Shown one piece after another: positions 1-8,818 of a DNA stretch of 37,365 nt. Numbering within the stretch: position 1 is the first letter of the stretch; each line of letters opens with the position of its first letter. The stretch covers positions 1 to 37,365 of the forward strand of contig JAHIUD010000103.1 in NCBI GenBank assembly GCA_018817515.1, given 5' to 3'. Below the pieces are notes generated by a model. That model had not been told where the DNA came from. It was given only the letters and a program-made list of their open reading frames with translations, and made no database searches. A program made the position numbers and the translations under genes. Source of the DNA: Pseudomonadota bacterium (GTDB lineage Bacteria; Desulfobacterota; Desulfovibrionia; Desulfovibrionales; Desulfovibrionaceae).

Positions 1-1
1 C

Positions 2-1489
2 AAGGGCCCGCTCATCGCCTGGATCATCGCATTGTTCACCGGAATTTTCGGCAACACAGAGCTCGGCGTACGCATGGGCTCCATCGTTGGCGCAGCGCTG
101 TTCCCCCTGCTCTTGTGGTGGCTCCTAGCCGGGTTGTGGAAGCGCCCTGTGCTGGCCGTGCTTGCCGTGTTTCTGGCTGCCGTGTCCCCGCTTTTCCAGG
201 CGCTGGGCATTCTCATGACCACGGACAATTCCTTTGTGCTCTGCTGGACCCTCTCCATGATCGCCCTTTACGCTGCAGCCACCCCGGACGATTCCGGGCG
301 GGAACGCACGGTTTGGCCGTACCTTCTCCTGGCTTTGGCTTATGCAGTGGGCATTCTGGCCAAGTACACCATGCTCGGCATGGCTGGTCTGGCTCTGGGC
401 TACGGCCTTGTTTTGCAGCGCGGCGGCGTTCTTCCTGCTCGTTTCTGGCCAAAGCTCATCCTGGCTTTGGCCATTGGCGTCATTGTCGGCTTTTTGCCCA
501 CCTTCATCTGGAACATGCACAACGGCTTTGTGGGCTACAAGCATGTTTTCTACCTCATCGGCGTTTCCGGCGAGGGCGCCAAGACCATGTTCCGGCTGTC
601 CCGCGTGCCCGAATATTTGGGCGCACAGCTTGGCTTTGCCCTGCCGTGGTGGTTCTGGCTGATGCTCGTGGCTGGCCTGGCCACTGCCCGCCAGGTCTGG
701 TTTGCTGTGTCCAGGCAGGGAACTGTAACCGTCCACAACGAGGTCGGTTCCCCTCTCCACGGCTCTGACGCTGCGTTGAGCAGTGGCACAGGCGTCAGTC
801 TTGCCCAGTCGGCCTTGCTGGTGCTGTTCTTCTGGCCCATGACGCTGTTTTTCCTTGCCTGGAGCTTTCATACCAAGGTGCTTGCCAACTGGAACACCGT
901 GAGCTTCGTGGCCGGTAGCATTTTGGGTGCGCTTGAGCTGGAGCGCATCATGCGGGCAAGCCCCACGCGTCGCACCTCGCGTCTGGTGGTGTCCGGCGCG
1001 GTGGCCAGCGTGTTGCTCATGCTTCTGTTGCATCTGCACCAACTCTTGCCCATCCCGGCCTCCCTCAACCCAGCGCATCGGCTCAAGGGTTGGGAGGATA
1101 TGGGCGCACGCATGGGGCAGGTGGCGCAGCAGCGCTTCGATGACCCCAACCGCGTGTTTTTCATGAGCGATGTCTACGACATCACGGCCTCCTTGGCCTT
1201 TTATCTGCCCAGCCAGCCGCGCACTTATTGCCTCTGGTGGGACAACCGCCGCATGAACCAGTACGACCTCTGGGGCGGGCCTCAGGACAAGCTCGGCTGG
1301 AACGCGGTACTTGTGCTCAAGGGCGACGCCGCAGGCATGCCCCCTGTGCTTACGGACATGTTCTCCAGCGTGGCCGGTCCCTACCGCTATGTGGCGAGCT
1401 ACCGGGGTGAACCTGTGCGGCCCTTCTACTACTATCTCTGCTACGGTTACAGAGGCCTTTGGCCGCATCACGAGAGCGGCTCCTTCTAG
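2..1489 (+). CDS. Glycosyltransferase family 39 (ArnT/PMT-like) membrane protein, 5'-truncated
   Basis: The reading frame is open from the first bases of the window, so the start codon and N-terminus lie outside it. The first visible residues (KGPLIAWIIALFTGIFG) match the conserved loop and helix after the catalytic acidic residues of GT39/ArnT-type enzymes, so only the extreme N-terminus seems missing. About ten hydrophobic segments fill the first two thirds. A soluble C-terminal part contains YDITASLAFYLPSQP and RRMNQYDLW, which resemble the periplasmic region of bacterial GT39 proteins. These enzymes move a sugar from a polyprenyl-phosphate donor to lipid A, protein or glycan on the periplasmic face. 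The acceptor cannot be read from sequence. A TTG at 32 is an internal codon, not a start. The next gene begins about 130 bases downstream. Confidence 0.85.
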   Translation, partial: KGPLIAWIIALFTGIFGNTELGVRMGSIVGAALFPLLLWWLLAGLWKRPVLAVLAVFLAAVSPLFQALGILMTTDNSFVLCWTLSMIALYAAATPDDSGRERTVWPYLLLALAYAVGILAKYTMLGMAGLALGYGLVLQRGGVLPARFWPKLILALAIGVIVGFLPTFIWNMHNGFVGYKHVFYLIGVSGEGAKTMFRLSRVPEYLGAQLGFALPWWFWLMLVAGLATARQVWFAVSRQGTVTVHNEVGSPLHGSDAALSSGTGVSLAQSALLVLFFWPMTLFFLAWSFHTKVLANWNTVSFVAGSILGALELERIMRASPTRRTSRLVVSGAVASVLLMLLLHLHQLLPIPASLNPAHRLKGWEDMGARMGQVAQQRFDDPNRVFFMSDVYDITASLAFYLPSQPRTYCLWWDNRRMNQYDLWGGPQDKLGWNAVLVLKGDAAGMPPVLTDMFSSVAGPYRYVASYRGEPVRPFYYYLCYGYRGLWPHHESGSF

Positions 1490-1571
1490 GTCGCTTATCT
1501 CCGCCTTCATTTAAATTTGCAGAGAGTTTCGCCAAATTTTGGGGTGTTTCTCTGCTTTTTAATGACATCCG

Positions 1572-1600
1572 TTGACATTCTTTGACAACGAGTGCATAAA
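1572..1600 (+). promoter_or_regulatory. Candidate sigma-70 promoter for the HTH gene pair
   Basis: TTGACA at 1572-1577 is a perfect -35 match. A 17-base spacer leads to CATAAA at 1595-1600, a 4/6 match to the -10 box. A second TTGACA lies at 1582-1587 but has no good -10 at the right distance. Transcription would start near 1607, just ahead of the ATG at 1619. This is one reason to reject the GTG at 1592 as the start codon. Confidence 0.4.
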
Positions 1601-1618
1601 CGAATACATCGGTGTCAT

Positions 1619-1894
1619 ATGGTAGACAACGATGTTCACGCGCAAGATTCAGCCCCGGTGTTGCCACGACTTCTGACGTTGAAGGAGGTCGCCAACATCT
1701 TGCGCATCCACCCCAGAACAGCGTATAGGCTGGTCAAGGACAGCACGCTGGTCGCGATACGGGTGGGAACGCAGTGGCGCGTTACCGAGGAAGCGCTGCA
1801 CGAGTATGTTTCGCGCGGTTGGCGGCACTGGCGGCCAGAGCCATCCAGAGCCAAGACGCGGCAGTATGATCTGCCGTTTGGAGATGAGGAATGA
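1619..1894 (+). CDS. Small helix-turn-helix (excisionase/MerR-type HTH_17) DNA-binding protein
   Basis: This 91-residue protein has the classic excisionase-family HTH in residues about 15-62: LTLKEVANILRIHPRTAYRLV, then a wing ending WRVTEEALHEYV. Such domains bind DNA as small regulators or recombination directionality factors. The C-terminus is short and basic. ATG 1619 is preferred; a GTG at 1592 in frame would add nine residues but falls inside the likely promoter. Neither has a strong Shine-Dalgarno. The stop overlaps the next start (ATGA), so the two genes are probably translated together. No integrase or other phage gene is visible here, so a chromosomal regulator is as likely as a mobile-element remnant. 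Confidence 0.75.
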   Translation: MVDNDVHAQDSAPVLPRLLTLKEVANILRIHPRTAYRLVKDSTLVAIRVGTQWRVTEEALHEYVSRGWRHWRPEPSRAKTRQYDLPFGDEE

Positions 1895-2298
1895 GCATGA
1901 ACCAGACGCCCGTGGGATTCACCGGACTGCCGACCTCGGCCCGCCCAGTCTCGCTGCCCAACGACTTCGGAAACCCCATCGCCCTGACGGCGAGCCTGGT
2001 GGCCGAGGACATTCATTTCAGCACCTCCACGGGCCTGCTTACGGTGGAGAAGCTCTATCGGACGGCGCAGGGCCGCGTGGGCTACGGCATCATCGCCGCC
2101 TCGGGCGAGTCGCGCGAGCGTCGGGCCTACACGCTGGATGAGCAGGGCGAAACGGTTGTGTGCGACAATGGCGCCTACGCAGTCGAGTTGCCGGTGAGCG
2201 ATCTGCACGAGCTTCTGTGCATGGCGCTGCAGGCCGAGGATGCCCTCAAGACCGTGGGTGAACATGCCCAGTTTTCAGCGGCCGTCAACGAAGACTAG
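1891..2298 (+). CDS. Conserved hypothetical protein coupled to the HTH regulator
   Basis: This 135-residue soluble protein has no domain I recognise. It has no signal peptide or membrane segment. The middle (residues about 38-75) reads as alternating strands, and the C-terminal third is helical and acidic (VSDLHELLCMALQAEDALKTV). The start ATG overlaps the upstream stop by four bases and follows GAGATGAGGA, an acceptable ribosome site. Codon use matches its neighbours. It ends 24 bases before a strong intrinsic terminator, so it closes the two-gene unit with the HTH protein. A role as partner or target of that regulator is only a guess from context. Confidence 0.7.
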   Translation: MSMNQTPVGFTGLPTSARPVSLPNDFGNPIALTASLVAEDIHFSTSTGLLTVEKLYRTAQGRVGYGIIAASGESRERRAYTLDEQGETVVCDNGAYAVELPVSDLHELLCMALQAEDALKTVGEHAQFSAAVNED

Positions 2299-2322
2299 CT
2301 CTGGCCTTTTCCTGCAAATGTT

Positions 2323-2350
2323 AAGCGCCCGGTTTTCCGGGCGCTTTTTT
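2323..2350 (+). terminator. Intrinsic terminator after the HTH gene pair
   Basis: A perfect 10-bp stem (AAGCGCCCGG / CCGGGCGCTT) with a TTTT loop is followed by further T residues to 2350. This is a textbook Rho-independent terminator for the plus-strand unit. It also lies beyond the stop of the minus-strand phosphofructokinase gene and may act from both sides, though the minus-side U-tract is poor. Confidence 0.9.
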
Positions 2351-2381
2351 GTTGCTGAGCTTTTGTGATGAAGGCGTCGAC

Positions 2382-3728
2382 TTAATCTTCCTTATTATCG
2401 CAATACTGCACGGCATGCGCCCCGAAGTCTTCCTGGCCTGTGGATTCCACAACCGCGCGCCAGTAGTCGGAGTCGATGTTGAGCATTTTGCGCTTGCTGG
2501 TGACGAGCTCCAGCGGCACGTGAACGTAGCGCGATTGCAGTCGGCTCACCACCATGCCAGTCTTGCCGGCCATGGCCGCATGTACGGCGTTCTGGCCCAG
2601 GAAGCCGGAGTACACGCGATCATTGGCGTTGGCCGGAACCGAGCGGATGATGTAGCTCGGGTCGATGAACTTGATGGTGGCCTCCATCCCGCGGGCCTTG
2701 AAGTATTCCTTGATGCGCGTGATGAGGATGGAGCAGATGTCGCAGAGCACAGGATTGCCGGAGGCATCGGTCCTGCCGCTGGCTTCGCAGAGGTGCTGCC
2801 CGGCGCCCTCGGCCACGACGATGACTGCGTGGCGGCGCTTGCGCAGGCGCTGCTCCAGCTGGATCAGCAGCCCGTCCGGGCCATCCAGGCTGAAACGGCT
2901 CTCCGGCACCAGCACAAAGTTCACTTCCTTCAGCGCCAGGGTGGCCTGCGCGGCGATGAAACCGGACTCGCGGCCCATGAGCTTGACGATGCCGATGCCG
3001 TTGTATGCCCCCACAGCCTCGACATGGGCGCAGGCGATGGCCTCGGTGGCCTTTTCCACGGCCGTGTCGAAGCCGAAAGACTTGCCCACGAAGTTAATGT
3101 CGTTGTCGATGGTCTTAGGGATGCCGATGATGCTGATGCGCGAGTTGCGCGCCTTGATTTCCTTCACGATGTTGGCGGCGGCCTTCATGGTTCCGTCGCC
3201 GCCGATCATGAACAGCACGTTGATGTTCATACGCTCCAGCGCATCCACGATCTCGTCCGCTGCCTGGGGCCCCCGCGAGGAACCGAGCTCCGTGCCGCCG
3301 AACACGTGGAAGCTGCTAACCTTGTCCGGCGTGAGCTCCATGATGTCGTGTCCGTACTTGGGGATGAAGCCCTGCAACCCGTAGCGGATGCCTATGACCG
3401 AGGCCACGTGGTAGTGGTGGTAGGCGTCCATGACGATGGCCCTGATGACGTCGTTGATGCCTGGGCACAAGCCTCCACAGGTGACGATGGCGCATTTGAC
3501 CTTGGATGAATCGAAGTACAGTTTGCCTCGCGGTCCGGCCTTTTCGAAGCGCATGGGCCCGCGCACAGCGCCCAGGAGGTCTGCCTCCTCCTCGGTCAGG
3601 CTCAGCTCGAGCTCCTCTTCCTGGCCGATGTAGCGGCAGTAGTGCAGTGGCGTGGGGATCTTGGGCACGCCAAGCACCTGTATGGTGGTGTTCAGGCCAG
3701 ATTTCTTGGAGCCAGCGCTCTTGGTCAT
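2382..3728 (-). CDS. pfkA: 6-phosphofructokinase, PPi-PFK-like clade with ATP-type glycine
   Basis: This 448-residue cytoplasmic enzyme phosphorylates fructose 6-phosphate to fructose 1,6-bisphosphate in glycolysis. Visible landmarks are the nucleotide loop CGGLCPGINDVIR (residues about 84-96), the phosphoryl-donor motif GGDGT (176-180) and the catalytic PKTIDNDI with Asp208 as general base, followed by MGRESGFIA. Gly rather than Asp at the fourth position of GGDGT is the accepted sign of ATP rather than pyrophosphate use. The length and N-terminal extension of about 75 residues place it in the long clade related to PPi enzymes, so donor choice needs an assay. The start has a strong site (AGGAGG, spacing 5). 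It is the last gene of the minus-strand cluster after the propeller protein. Confidence 0.92.
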   Translation of the reverse strand: MTKSAGSKKSGLNTTIQVLGVPKIPTPLHYCRYIGQEEELELSLTEEEADLLGAVRGPMRFEKAGPRGKLYFDSSKVKCAIVTCGGLCPGINDVIRAIVMDAYHHYHVASVIGIRYGLQGFIPKYGHDIMELTPDKVSSFHVFGGTELGSSRGPQAADEIVDALERMNINVLFMIGGDGTMKAAANIVKEIKARNSRISIIGIPKTIDNDINFVGKSFGFDTAVEKATEAIACAHVEAVGAYNGIGIVKLMGRESGFIAAQATLALKEVNFVLVPESRFSLDGPDGLLIQLEQRLRKRRHAVIVVAEGAGQHLCEASGRTDASGNPVLCDICSILITRIKEYFKARGMEATIKFIDPSYIIRSVPANANDRVYSGFLGQNAVHAAMAGKTGMVVSRLQSRYVHVPLELVTSKRKMLNIDSDYWRAVVESTGQEDFGAHAVQYCDNKED

Positions 3729-3821
3729 GGGGACCTCCTGTGGCCGGATGCGGCATATATACTATTTCTCTATCCAATACTCGCCGTGTCGTAAACTCCC
3801 GTCATGCGGAATCCTAGGATA

Positions 3822-5351
3822 TCATTGCAATGGCAGAAGCTGAACCGTGGCGTCGGCTGCGATGCCTTGCCGCAACGGCACGGATATCGGCTTCATTGTG
3901 GGAGCAAACGGACTTTCCACAATCTGCAACAATGATTTGCCTGTGGACCCCGGCGCTGCCTCAATGCTCAAATCAAGACGCGGCGCGTTGTCGGTCCACA
4001 GCACAACATGGCTATCGGAAATGGCCCGCACGTTGACTTTGCTGTCGCTGCCGGTACCGGTAAGGTGGTCAAAGATGCGCAGGCGGAGCCCTGCCACCTG
4101 GGCAGTGCCATCGTCCTGTATGGCTATGGAGGTCCAATCATCCGCAAAGCACTGCGAATGCACCTGCCCGGTGTGCGCGTTGAAATAGCGCACCACACCG
4201 TCCACATCAGAGAGGCGCAGGCAGTCGGCCTGCCTTGAATGGCTGAGTAACGGGAGCTGCGGCTCGTAGACAGGAACAGGAAGCCAGGTCAGCCCTGGGC
4301 GCGTGTAATAGAGGTTTGTGCCACGCAGCTCCAGCCATCCGTCTTTGTGCGCTGAGAGGGCCTCTACAGGCTCTTTTAGGGGTCCAGCGGCGCGGTCATG
4401 CAGCACGTCCCACCGCACAAGCCGTCCGTCCCTGGTCCAAAGGCGGGCCTCAGCGCCTTGAAAGTCCCCATCGACAAAGGGGCCTCCTGGGACATTCAGG
4501 CCGTGCAGCAGCTTGCCATTGCGAGGGTTCCAGGATCCCCCGCGGCCGTGGGCGTCTATTGCCAGCAGCACCCCCTCCCCATCCGAGAAGCCAAGGGCCA
4601 CAGCCGGGCCGGACAGCGTCGTCACCACTCGCAGTCCACTCCCGCGCGGTCCGACCCAGAGACGTCCGCCTTCATCCTGGGCCGCCAAAAACGCTCCAGA
4701 GATGCTGAGGCTCAGGCTTAACTGCCCACGCATGGCGGACTCGCTTGACGTCGCCGGACACCCTTGCGCAGCGAGGTCGAAGAACACCAGCCGGTTGACG
4801 CCCTGAGCCCAGGCCGCAAGGCCCGCGCCATCACGTGCCAGGGCAAGTGCGTAGGCCGGGTCGCCTCCCGGCATGGAGACACTGGTGCAGTTCCCGACCC
4901 CGAACAACTGTATGCTCCCATCGGTGTGGCTTGCTGCGGCCCTGGAATCACCGGCGCTGGCGATGACGTTGGTGCTCAACAGTACGCTGGCCCGCTCAAG
5001 GCGCAGGCTCAAACCCTGTGCGCCTGCCCAGATCTTGGTGGATGGGTCCAGTACCCCGTTGAGTCTCGGGAGAAACTGGCCTTGGCGCATTTGTAGCGCC
5101 TTGGCTGCTTCATGCCGCAATTTTTCCTCTGCAACTTGGTTGAGGATGTAGGCTTCTCCAACGCTGGCGTGCAGGGCCTCAGCAGCAATGGCCCAAGCTG
5201 CTCCAAACAGGAGCAAAGTGCAGGCAAGGGCCGTATACAGCACACTGCGGAGCGTCGTATGCCTGTTGCCGAGGCCCCGGTCAGCCCGCCTTGATGCTGC
5301 TCCGAGCGGATTACAGAGCGTTGCGGACTGCTTACGGATGAGATTGCGCAT
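3822..5351 (-). CDS. Exported or membrane-anchored beta-propeller-like protein of unknown function
   Basis: This 509-residue protein has a basic N-terminus and one hydrophobic segment (residues about 37-56, LYTALACTLLLFGAAWAIAA) followed by Ala-rich sequence. That is consistent with an uncleaved anchor or a signal peptide. The rest is a run of weak repeats with strand patterns typical of WD40/PQQ-like propellers, such as AAASHTDGSIQLFGV, LAAWAQGVNRLVFFD and GVLLAIDAHGRGGSW. No catalytic motif is visible. It lies 30 bases after rfaE1 on the same strand, so the two are probably co-transcribed, hinting at an envelope role. The start ATG has only a weak ribosome site, so a different start within the first 40 codons is possible. 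Confidence 0.7.
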   Translation of the reverse strand: MRNLIRKQSATLCNPLGAASRRADRGLGNRHTTLRSVLYTALACTLLLFGAAWAIAAEALHASVGEAYILNQVAEEKLRHEAAKALQMRQGQFLPRLNGVLDPSTKIWAGAQGLSLRLERASVLLSTNVIASAGDSRAAASHTDGSIQLFGVGNCTSVSMPGGDPAYALALARDGAGLAAWAQGVNRLVFFDLAAQGCPATSSESAMRGQLSLSLSISGAFLAAQDEGGRLWVGPRGSGLRVVTTLSGPAVALGFSDGEGVLLAIDAHGRGGSWNPRNGKLLHGLNVPGGPFVDGDFQGAEARLWTRDGRLVRWDVLHDRAAGPLKEPVEALSAHKDGWLELRGTNLYYTRPGLTWLPVPVYEPQLPLLSHSRQADCLRLSDVDGVVRYFNAHTGQVHSQCFADDWTSIAIQDDGTAQVAGLRLRIFDHLTGTGSDSKVNVRAISDSHVVLWTDNAPRLDLSIEAAPGSTGKSLLQIVESPFAPTMKPISVPLRQGIAADATVQLLPLQ

Positions 5352-5381
5352 GGCGGCGTGGTATCTGCTTCCCGTGGCGAG

Positions 5382-6401
5382 TCAGCCAAGGGCCGGAAGA
5401 GCCTCGATGTCCAGCTCGGGATGGTCGGCGATGGCCTCGCGCAGGCCCTCGGGTGAGGCGGTTGCTGCACCGACCTGGGCCACGACGATGCCTGCGGCGT
5501 GATTGGCCAGCACGGCAGAAGAGAGCAGATCGCCACCAGCGGCCAGGCTCAGTGCCAGGGTGGCGATAACCGTGTCCCCCGCGCCGGTGACGTCAAAGAC
5601 CTTGCGCGCAAAGGTAGGAATTCGCTGACCATTCTCTGGACCTTGGAACAGCGCCATGCCTTGCGCCCCCAGGGTGATGAGCAGCTGACCGCAGCCCAGG
5701 CGTTCGAACAGGGCCTTTGCAACTGCCGTGGGGCCCCCCGGTCCGGTGACAGGCAGGCCAGCGCCTTCAGAGGCTTCCTTGGCGTTGGGGGTCAGGAGGT
5801 CCACACCGTTGTAGAGGTCGTAGTTGCAGGGCTTTGGATCAACGAGGATGCGCGGCCGCGCGCCTGATTGGCCCGTGAGCGTCTGCAATCCATCCATGAG
5901 CGCCCTGGTGACGACGCCTTTCCCGTAGTCAGAAACAATAATTATGTCATGGCGTTGTGCGTGATCAGCGAGTTTCTCCAGCAGGGCACCAACCACAGTC
6001 TTGGAGAGCTCGCCGGTATGCTCGCGGTCGACCCTGACGATCTGCTGATTTTGGGCGATGATCCTGGTCTTTCTCGTTGTGCGGCGGCGATCATCGTGAA
6101 CCAGGTCCGTCTGGACGCCTGCCTCTGCCAAGAGGGTGGTGAGCGTCTGGCCATCCTGATCGGTCCCGATCACTCCGATCATCAGCGACTGACCACCAAG
6201 GGCCACGATGTTTCGAGCGACGTTCCCAGCCCCGCCAAGCCGGTACTGCTCGTCAGACACTTGCAGGACGGGCACTGGCGCCTCTGGTGATATTCTCGTG
6301 ACCGAGCCGAAGGTGTAGTGATCAAGCATGACATCGCCAACGATCATCACGCGCCGACCCGCCAAGCGATCAATCAATGAGAGCATGTCCGTTGTGATCA
6401 T
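5382..6401 (-). CDS. rfaE1: D-glycero-beta-D-manno-heptose-7-phosphate kinase
   Basis: This 339-residue PfkB/ribokinase-family kinase phosphorylates heptose 7-phosphate at O-1 in the ADP-heptose pathway for lipopolysaccharide inner core. Family marks are VMLDHYTFGSVTRISPEAPVPV near residue 25, LGGAGNVARN near 57, and the PfkB signature DVTGAGDTV near 269 with the catalytic Asp. The protein stops at the kinase domain, so the adenylyltransferase half found in fused HldE is absent and must be a separate gene elsewhere. The start has AGAGGTC seven bases upstream. It lies about 107 bases after parB; the intervening AT-rich stretch may hold its own promoter, but I see no clear boxes. Confidence 0.92.
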   Translation of the reverse strand: MITTDMLSLIDRLAGRRVMIVGDVMLDHYTFGSVTRISPEAPVPVLQVSDEQYRLGGAGNVARNIVALGGQSLMIGVIGTDQDGQTLTTLLAEAGVQTDLVHDDRRRTTRKTRIIAQNQQIVRVDREHTGELSKTVVGALLEKLADHAQRHDIIIVSDYGKGVVTRALMDGLQTLTGQSGARPRILVDPKPCNYDLYNGVDLLTPNAKEASEGAGLPVTGPGGPTAVAKALFERLGCGQLLITLGAQGMALFQGPENGQRIPTFARKVFDVTGAGDTVIATLALSLAAGGDLLSSAVLANHAAGIVVAQVGAATASPEGLREAIADHPELDIEALPALG

Positions 6402-6508
6402 CAGACCTCTGCAAAGCGGTTGAAACCCGCCTGTTGTTCACGAAATGTTCTGGTTATTTAATGTGTTACCTGTGATGATGATCTGGTGATTACCGTAATC
6501 GAAGAGGG

Positions 6509-7435
6509 CTAGACGCCAAGCTTTTGCGCCAGATCCATAAGCTGCTCAAGGGACGTATAGGTAAGAGCCAGGACGCCTTTTTCTTGCGAGCCCGTGATCT
6601 TTGCTGTGATTCCAAGGGCTTCAGACAGCCGTGACTGGACGTCGCGCAAGGTCTCATCCGCCTTCTCGGCAGCTTTCTGTACACTACGTGAGCCGCGCAC
6701 AGCCTTGCCCCGAGGCTTCACGCTGCCGTATAGTTCCTCGGGCTCGGCCAAGCGGCCATGCTCCTTGAAGAAGCTGGCCTCGGCCTCGGCCTGGCGCACG
6801 GAGAGGTTGAATTCCTTGATGCGCTCAAACAACCCGTGAGCAGAATCGCCATCAACGGCCATGATTGCGCGGCCATGTCCGGCAGTGAGCACACCGGATT
6901 GAATGTCGTTTTGGATCACTTCAGGAAGGTTGAGCAGACGCAGTGAGTTGGCCAGAGCAGAGCGGCTCTTGCCGACCTGGCGGGCGAGCTCTTCCTGGTT
7001 CAGGCCGAAATCTTTGAGCAGCTGCTGAAAGCCGCGAGCCTCTTCAATGGCGTTCAGGTCCTCGCGCTGCAAGTTTTCGATGAGCGCGATGGCCAGGGTT
7101 TCCATGTCCGTAAGCGTACGGACCAGCGCCGGAATCTCTTTCAGACCCGCCATCTTGGAGGCTCTGGTGCGGCGCTCGCCAGCCACCAGCTCGTAACCTT
7201 CCTTGCCGTCGGGCAGGGGGCGCACCAGGATGGGCGAGAGCACGCCCTGCACCTTGATTGAGGCCGACAGGTCCTCCAGCGCCTGGGGGTCGAACTCCTT
7301 GCGCGGCTGATGCGGGTTCGGCACGATGGAGGAGATGGGGATGAGCCGCACCTCCGCAGTGTTCACCGATTCGGGGCGGATGCTCCCGAGCAGTGCGTCC
7401 AGTCCGCGTCCAAGTCCTCTTTGCCCTATGGCCAT
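6509..7435 (-). CDS. parB: Chromosome partitioning protein ParB
   Basis: This 308-residue ParB/Spo0J CTPase clamp loads at parS and spreads on DNA for chromosome segregation. The order is canonical: N-terminal ParA-contact segment (GLGRGLDALLG), CTP-binding ParB/Srx fold with GERRTRASKMAG (about residues 86-97) and ENLQREDLN, then the parS-reading HTH (LNQEELARQVGKSRSALANSLRLLNL). A variable linker and a C-terminal dimerisation domain follow. The start follows GGAGAGGGC. Unlike most parAB operons, it is separated from parA by a gene on the opposite strand, so it must have its own promoter within 7436-7569 or depend on read-through. Confidence 0.95.
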   Translation of the reverse strand: MAIGQRGLGRGLDALLGSIRPESVNTAEVRLIPISSIVPNPHQPRKEFDPQALEDLSASIKVQGVLSPILVRPLPDGKEGYELVAGERRTRASKMAGLKEIPALVRTLTDMETLAIALIENLQREDLNAIEEARGFQQLLKDFGLNQEELARQVGKSRSALANSLRLLNLPEVIQNDIQSGVLTAGHGRAIMAVDGDSAHGLFERIKEFNLSVRQAEAEASFFKEHGRLAEPEELYGSVKPRGKAVRGSRSVQKAAEKADETLRDVQSRLSEALGITAKITGSQEKGVLALTYTSLEQLMDLAQKLGV

Positions 7436-7569
7436 GCCCTCTCCTCCGAGTAATCAGCCGCTGCGCCCTGCATTACATGCTGGCTGCGCAGCGTATTGTC
7501 GTTTGTTCCTTGCCATGTCCGCGCGCGACCTCTATAAGGTGCACACACCAACGCCAAGGAGTACCAGTC

Positions 7570-8007
7570 ATGAGCCAGACCCACGACATCCCCGGCTTCC
7601 AGGAAATTTTCGATGCCCAGGGCCAACCCCTCGGCGCAATTTTAGGCCCAGAGGCCTGGGCCAGTGTCCGCGATGTCGTCTTGCAGCATTTCTCCGCACC
7701 CGCGCCTGAACCCGAGATCTTCGAACCTCTGGATGACTGGAGGACGCTGGTCAAGAACTGGGACTTCAAGTACCCGGTGGACCTCGATGTTGCCTGCCCG
7801 CTCTGCGGCAACGAGTCCGCTGACTGGGAGCGCGACACCCCACGCAAGTTCATGCTCAACGCCGCGAACATGGGCGGCCTTGTCTCCTTCCGCTGCCTGT
7901 CCTGCCAAGCCCGCATCATCAAGCGCCACTTCTACGACAAGATCAAGGTCGATGCCACGCCCTACATGCCCGAGAAGAGCATCCGCAACAAAGGCCGCGC
8001 TTCGTAA
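7570..8007 (+). CDS. Small zinc-ribbon-like hypothetical protein lodged between parA and parB
   Basis: This 145-residue soluble protein is of unknown function. Its C-terminal half has two Cys pairs, CPLCGN (about residue 76) and CLSC (about residue 109), about 30 residues apart, which looks like a treble-clef or zinc-ribbon site. The N-terminal half is acidic with a WRTLVKNWDFKYPV segment. ATG 7570 is chosen because AAGGAG at 7556-7561 sits eight bases upstream; the longer open frame from 7393 has no such site. It is divergent from parB and convergent with parA, with only 15 bases between the two stop codons. Partition genes are usually adjacent, so this is an insertion into that operon. Confidence 0.75.
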   Translation: MSQTHDIPGFQEIFDAQGQPLGAILGPEAWASVRDVVLQHFSAPAPEPEIFEPLDDWRTLVKNWDFKYPVDLDVACPLCGNESADWERDTPRKFMLNAANMGGLVSFRCLSCQARIIKRHFYDKIKVDATPYMPEKSIRNKGRAS

Positions 8008-8022
8008 ACCAGCCTTTTTCCG

Positions 8023-8793
8023 CTAATCCCGAACCTTGCTGCGCGCGACCTCCTGGGCCAGCGCCATGTAGGCTTCAGCGCCGCTGGAGCGGATGTCGTA
8101 GGTGATCACGGGCTTGCCGAAGCTCGGAGCCTCGCTCAGGCGAACGTTACGCGGGATGATGACCTCGAACAGGTGCTGGGGCAGGGCCTTGCGCACCTCG
8201 TTCTTGACCTGCCAGGAGAGCTTATTGCGCTGATCGTACATGGTCAGCACAACCCCAAGCACCCGTAGGTCCGGGTTCAGGCGCTTCTTCACCAGCTCAA
8301 AGGTCATGAGCAGCTGCGAAAGACCTTCCAGCGCGTAGTACTCGCACTGCAGCGGCACCAGCAACTCACGCGCGGCGCACAGGGCGTTCACGGTGAGGAT
8401 GCCCAGCGACGGCGGGCAGTCTATGATGATGTAATCGTATTCATCTTCCACCGGGTCAAGCAGGTCGCGCACGTAGTATTCGCGTCCGAGTTTGTCCGCC
8501 AACTCGATTTCCGCCCCCACCAGGTCCTGTGTGCCAGGCACGAGGGATAGGAACGGAATGGCCGTCTGCACAATGGAGGCCCGTATTTTTTCCGGCTCAA
8601 ACAGCGCTGTGTAGATGTTCGCTCGGTCGTCCCCAGGGTAGAAGCCCAGGCCGCTGGAGGCGTTGCCCTGAGGGTCGCAATCCACCAGCAGCACCTTCTT
8701 CTCCATGACCGCCAGAGAAGCGCTGAGATTCACGGCGGTGGTGGTTTTGCCAACGCCGCCCTTCTGATTCGCCACAACAATTCTACGTGCCAC
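8023..8793 (-). CDS. parA: Chromosome partitioning ATPase ParA (Soj)
   Basis: This 256-residue Walker-type ATPase binds DNA non-specifically and moves ParB-parS complexes. The deviant Walker [10 protein letters not shown] starts at about residue 11, the switch region is [13 protein letters not shown], and the Walker B region is [13 protein letters not shown] place the start at GTG 8793: it has CGGAGG five bases upstream and yields [16 protein letters not shown], the usual family N-terminus. An in-frame ATG at 8859 would add 22 residues that encode VFHVKH, which is simply the translated parS palindrome. The epimerase gene lies upstream on the same strand with about 150 bases between. Confidence 0.93.
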   Translation of the reverse strand: MARRIVVANQKGGVGKTTTAVNLSASLAVMEKKVLLVDCDPQGNASSGLGFYPGDDRANIYTALFEPEKIRASIVQTAIPFLSLVPGTQDLVGAEIELADKLGREYYVRDLLDPVEDEYDYIIIDCPPSLGILTVNALCAARELLVPLQCEYYALEGLSQLLMTFELVKKRLNPDLRVLGVVLTMYDQRNKLSWQVKNEVRKALPQHLFEVIIPRNVRLSEAPSFGKPVITYDIRSSGAEAYMALAQEVARSKVRD

Positions 8794-8818
8794 TTTGGCC
8801 TCCGGGGGTGTCTCTGTG

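Noticed and set aside
1592-1618. GTG 1592 as start of the HTH gene
   Set aside because: It lies between the -35 and -10 boxes of the likely promoter, has no ribosome site and adds no conserved sequence.
6430-6450. Second parS near TTGTTCACGAAATG
   Set aside because: Only the central TTCACG matches and the palindrome is lost, so ParB binding is not supported.
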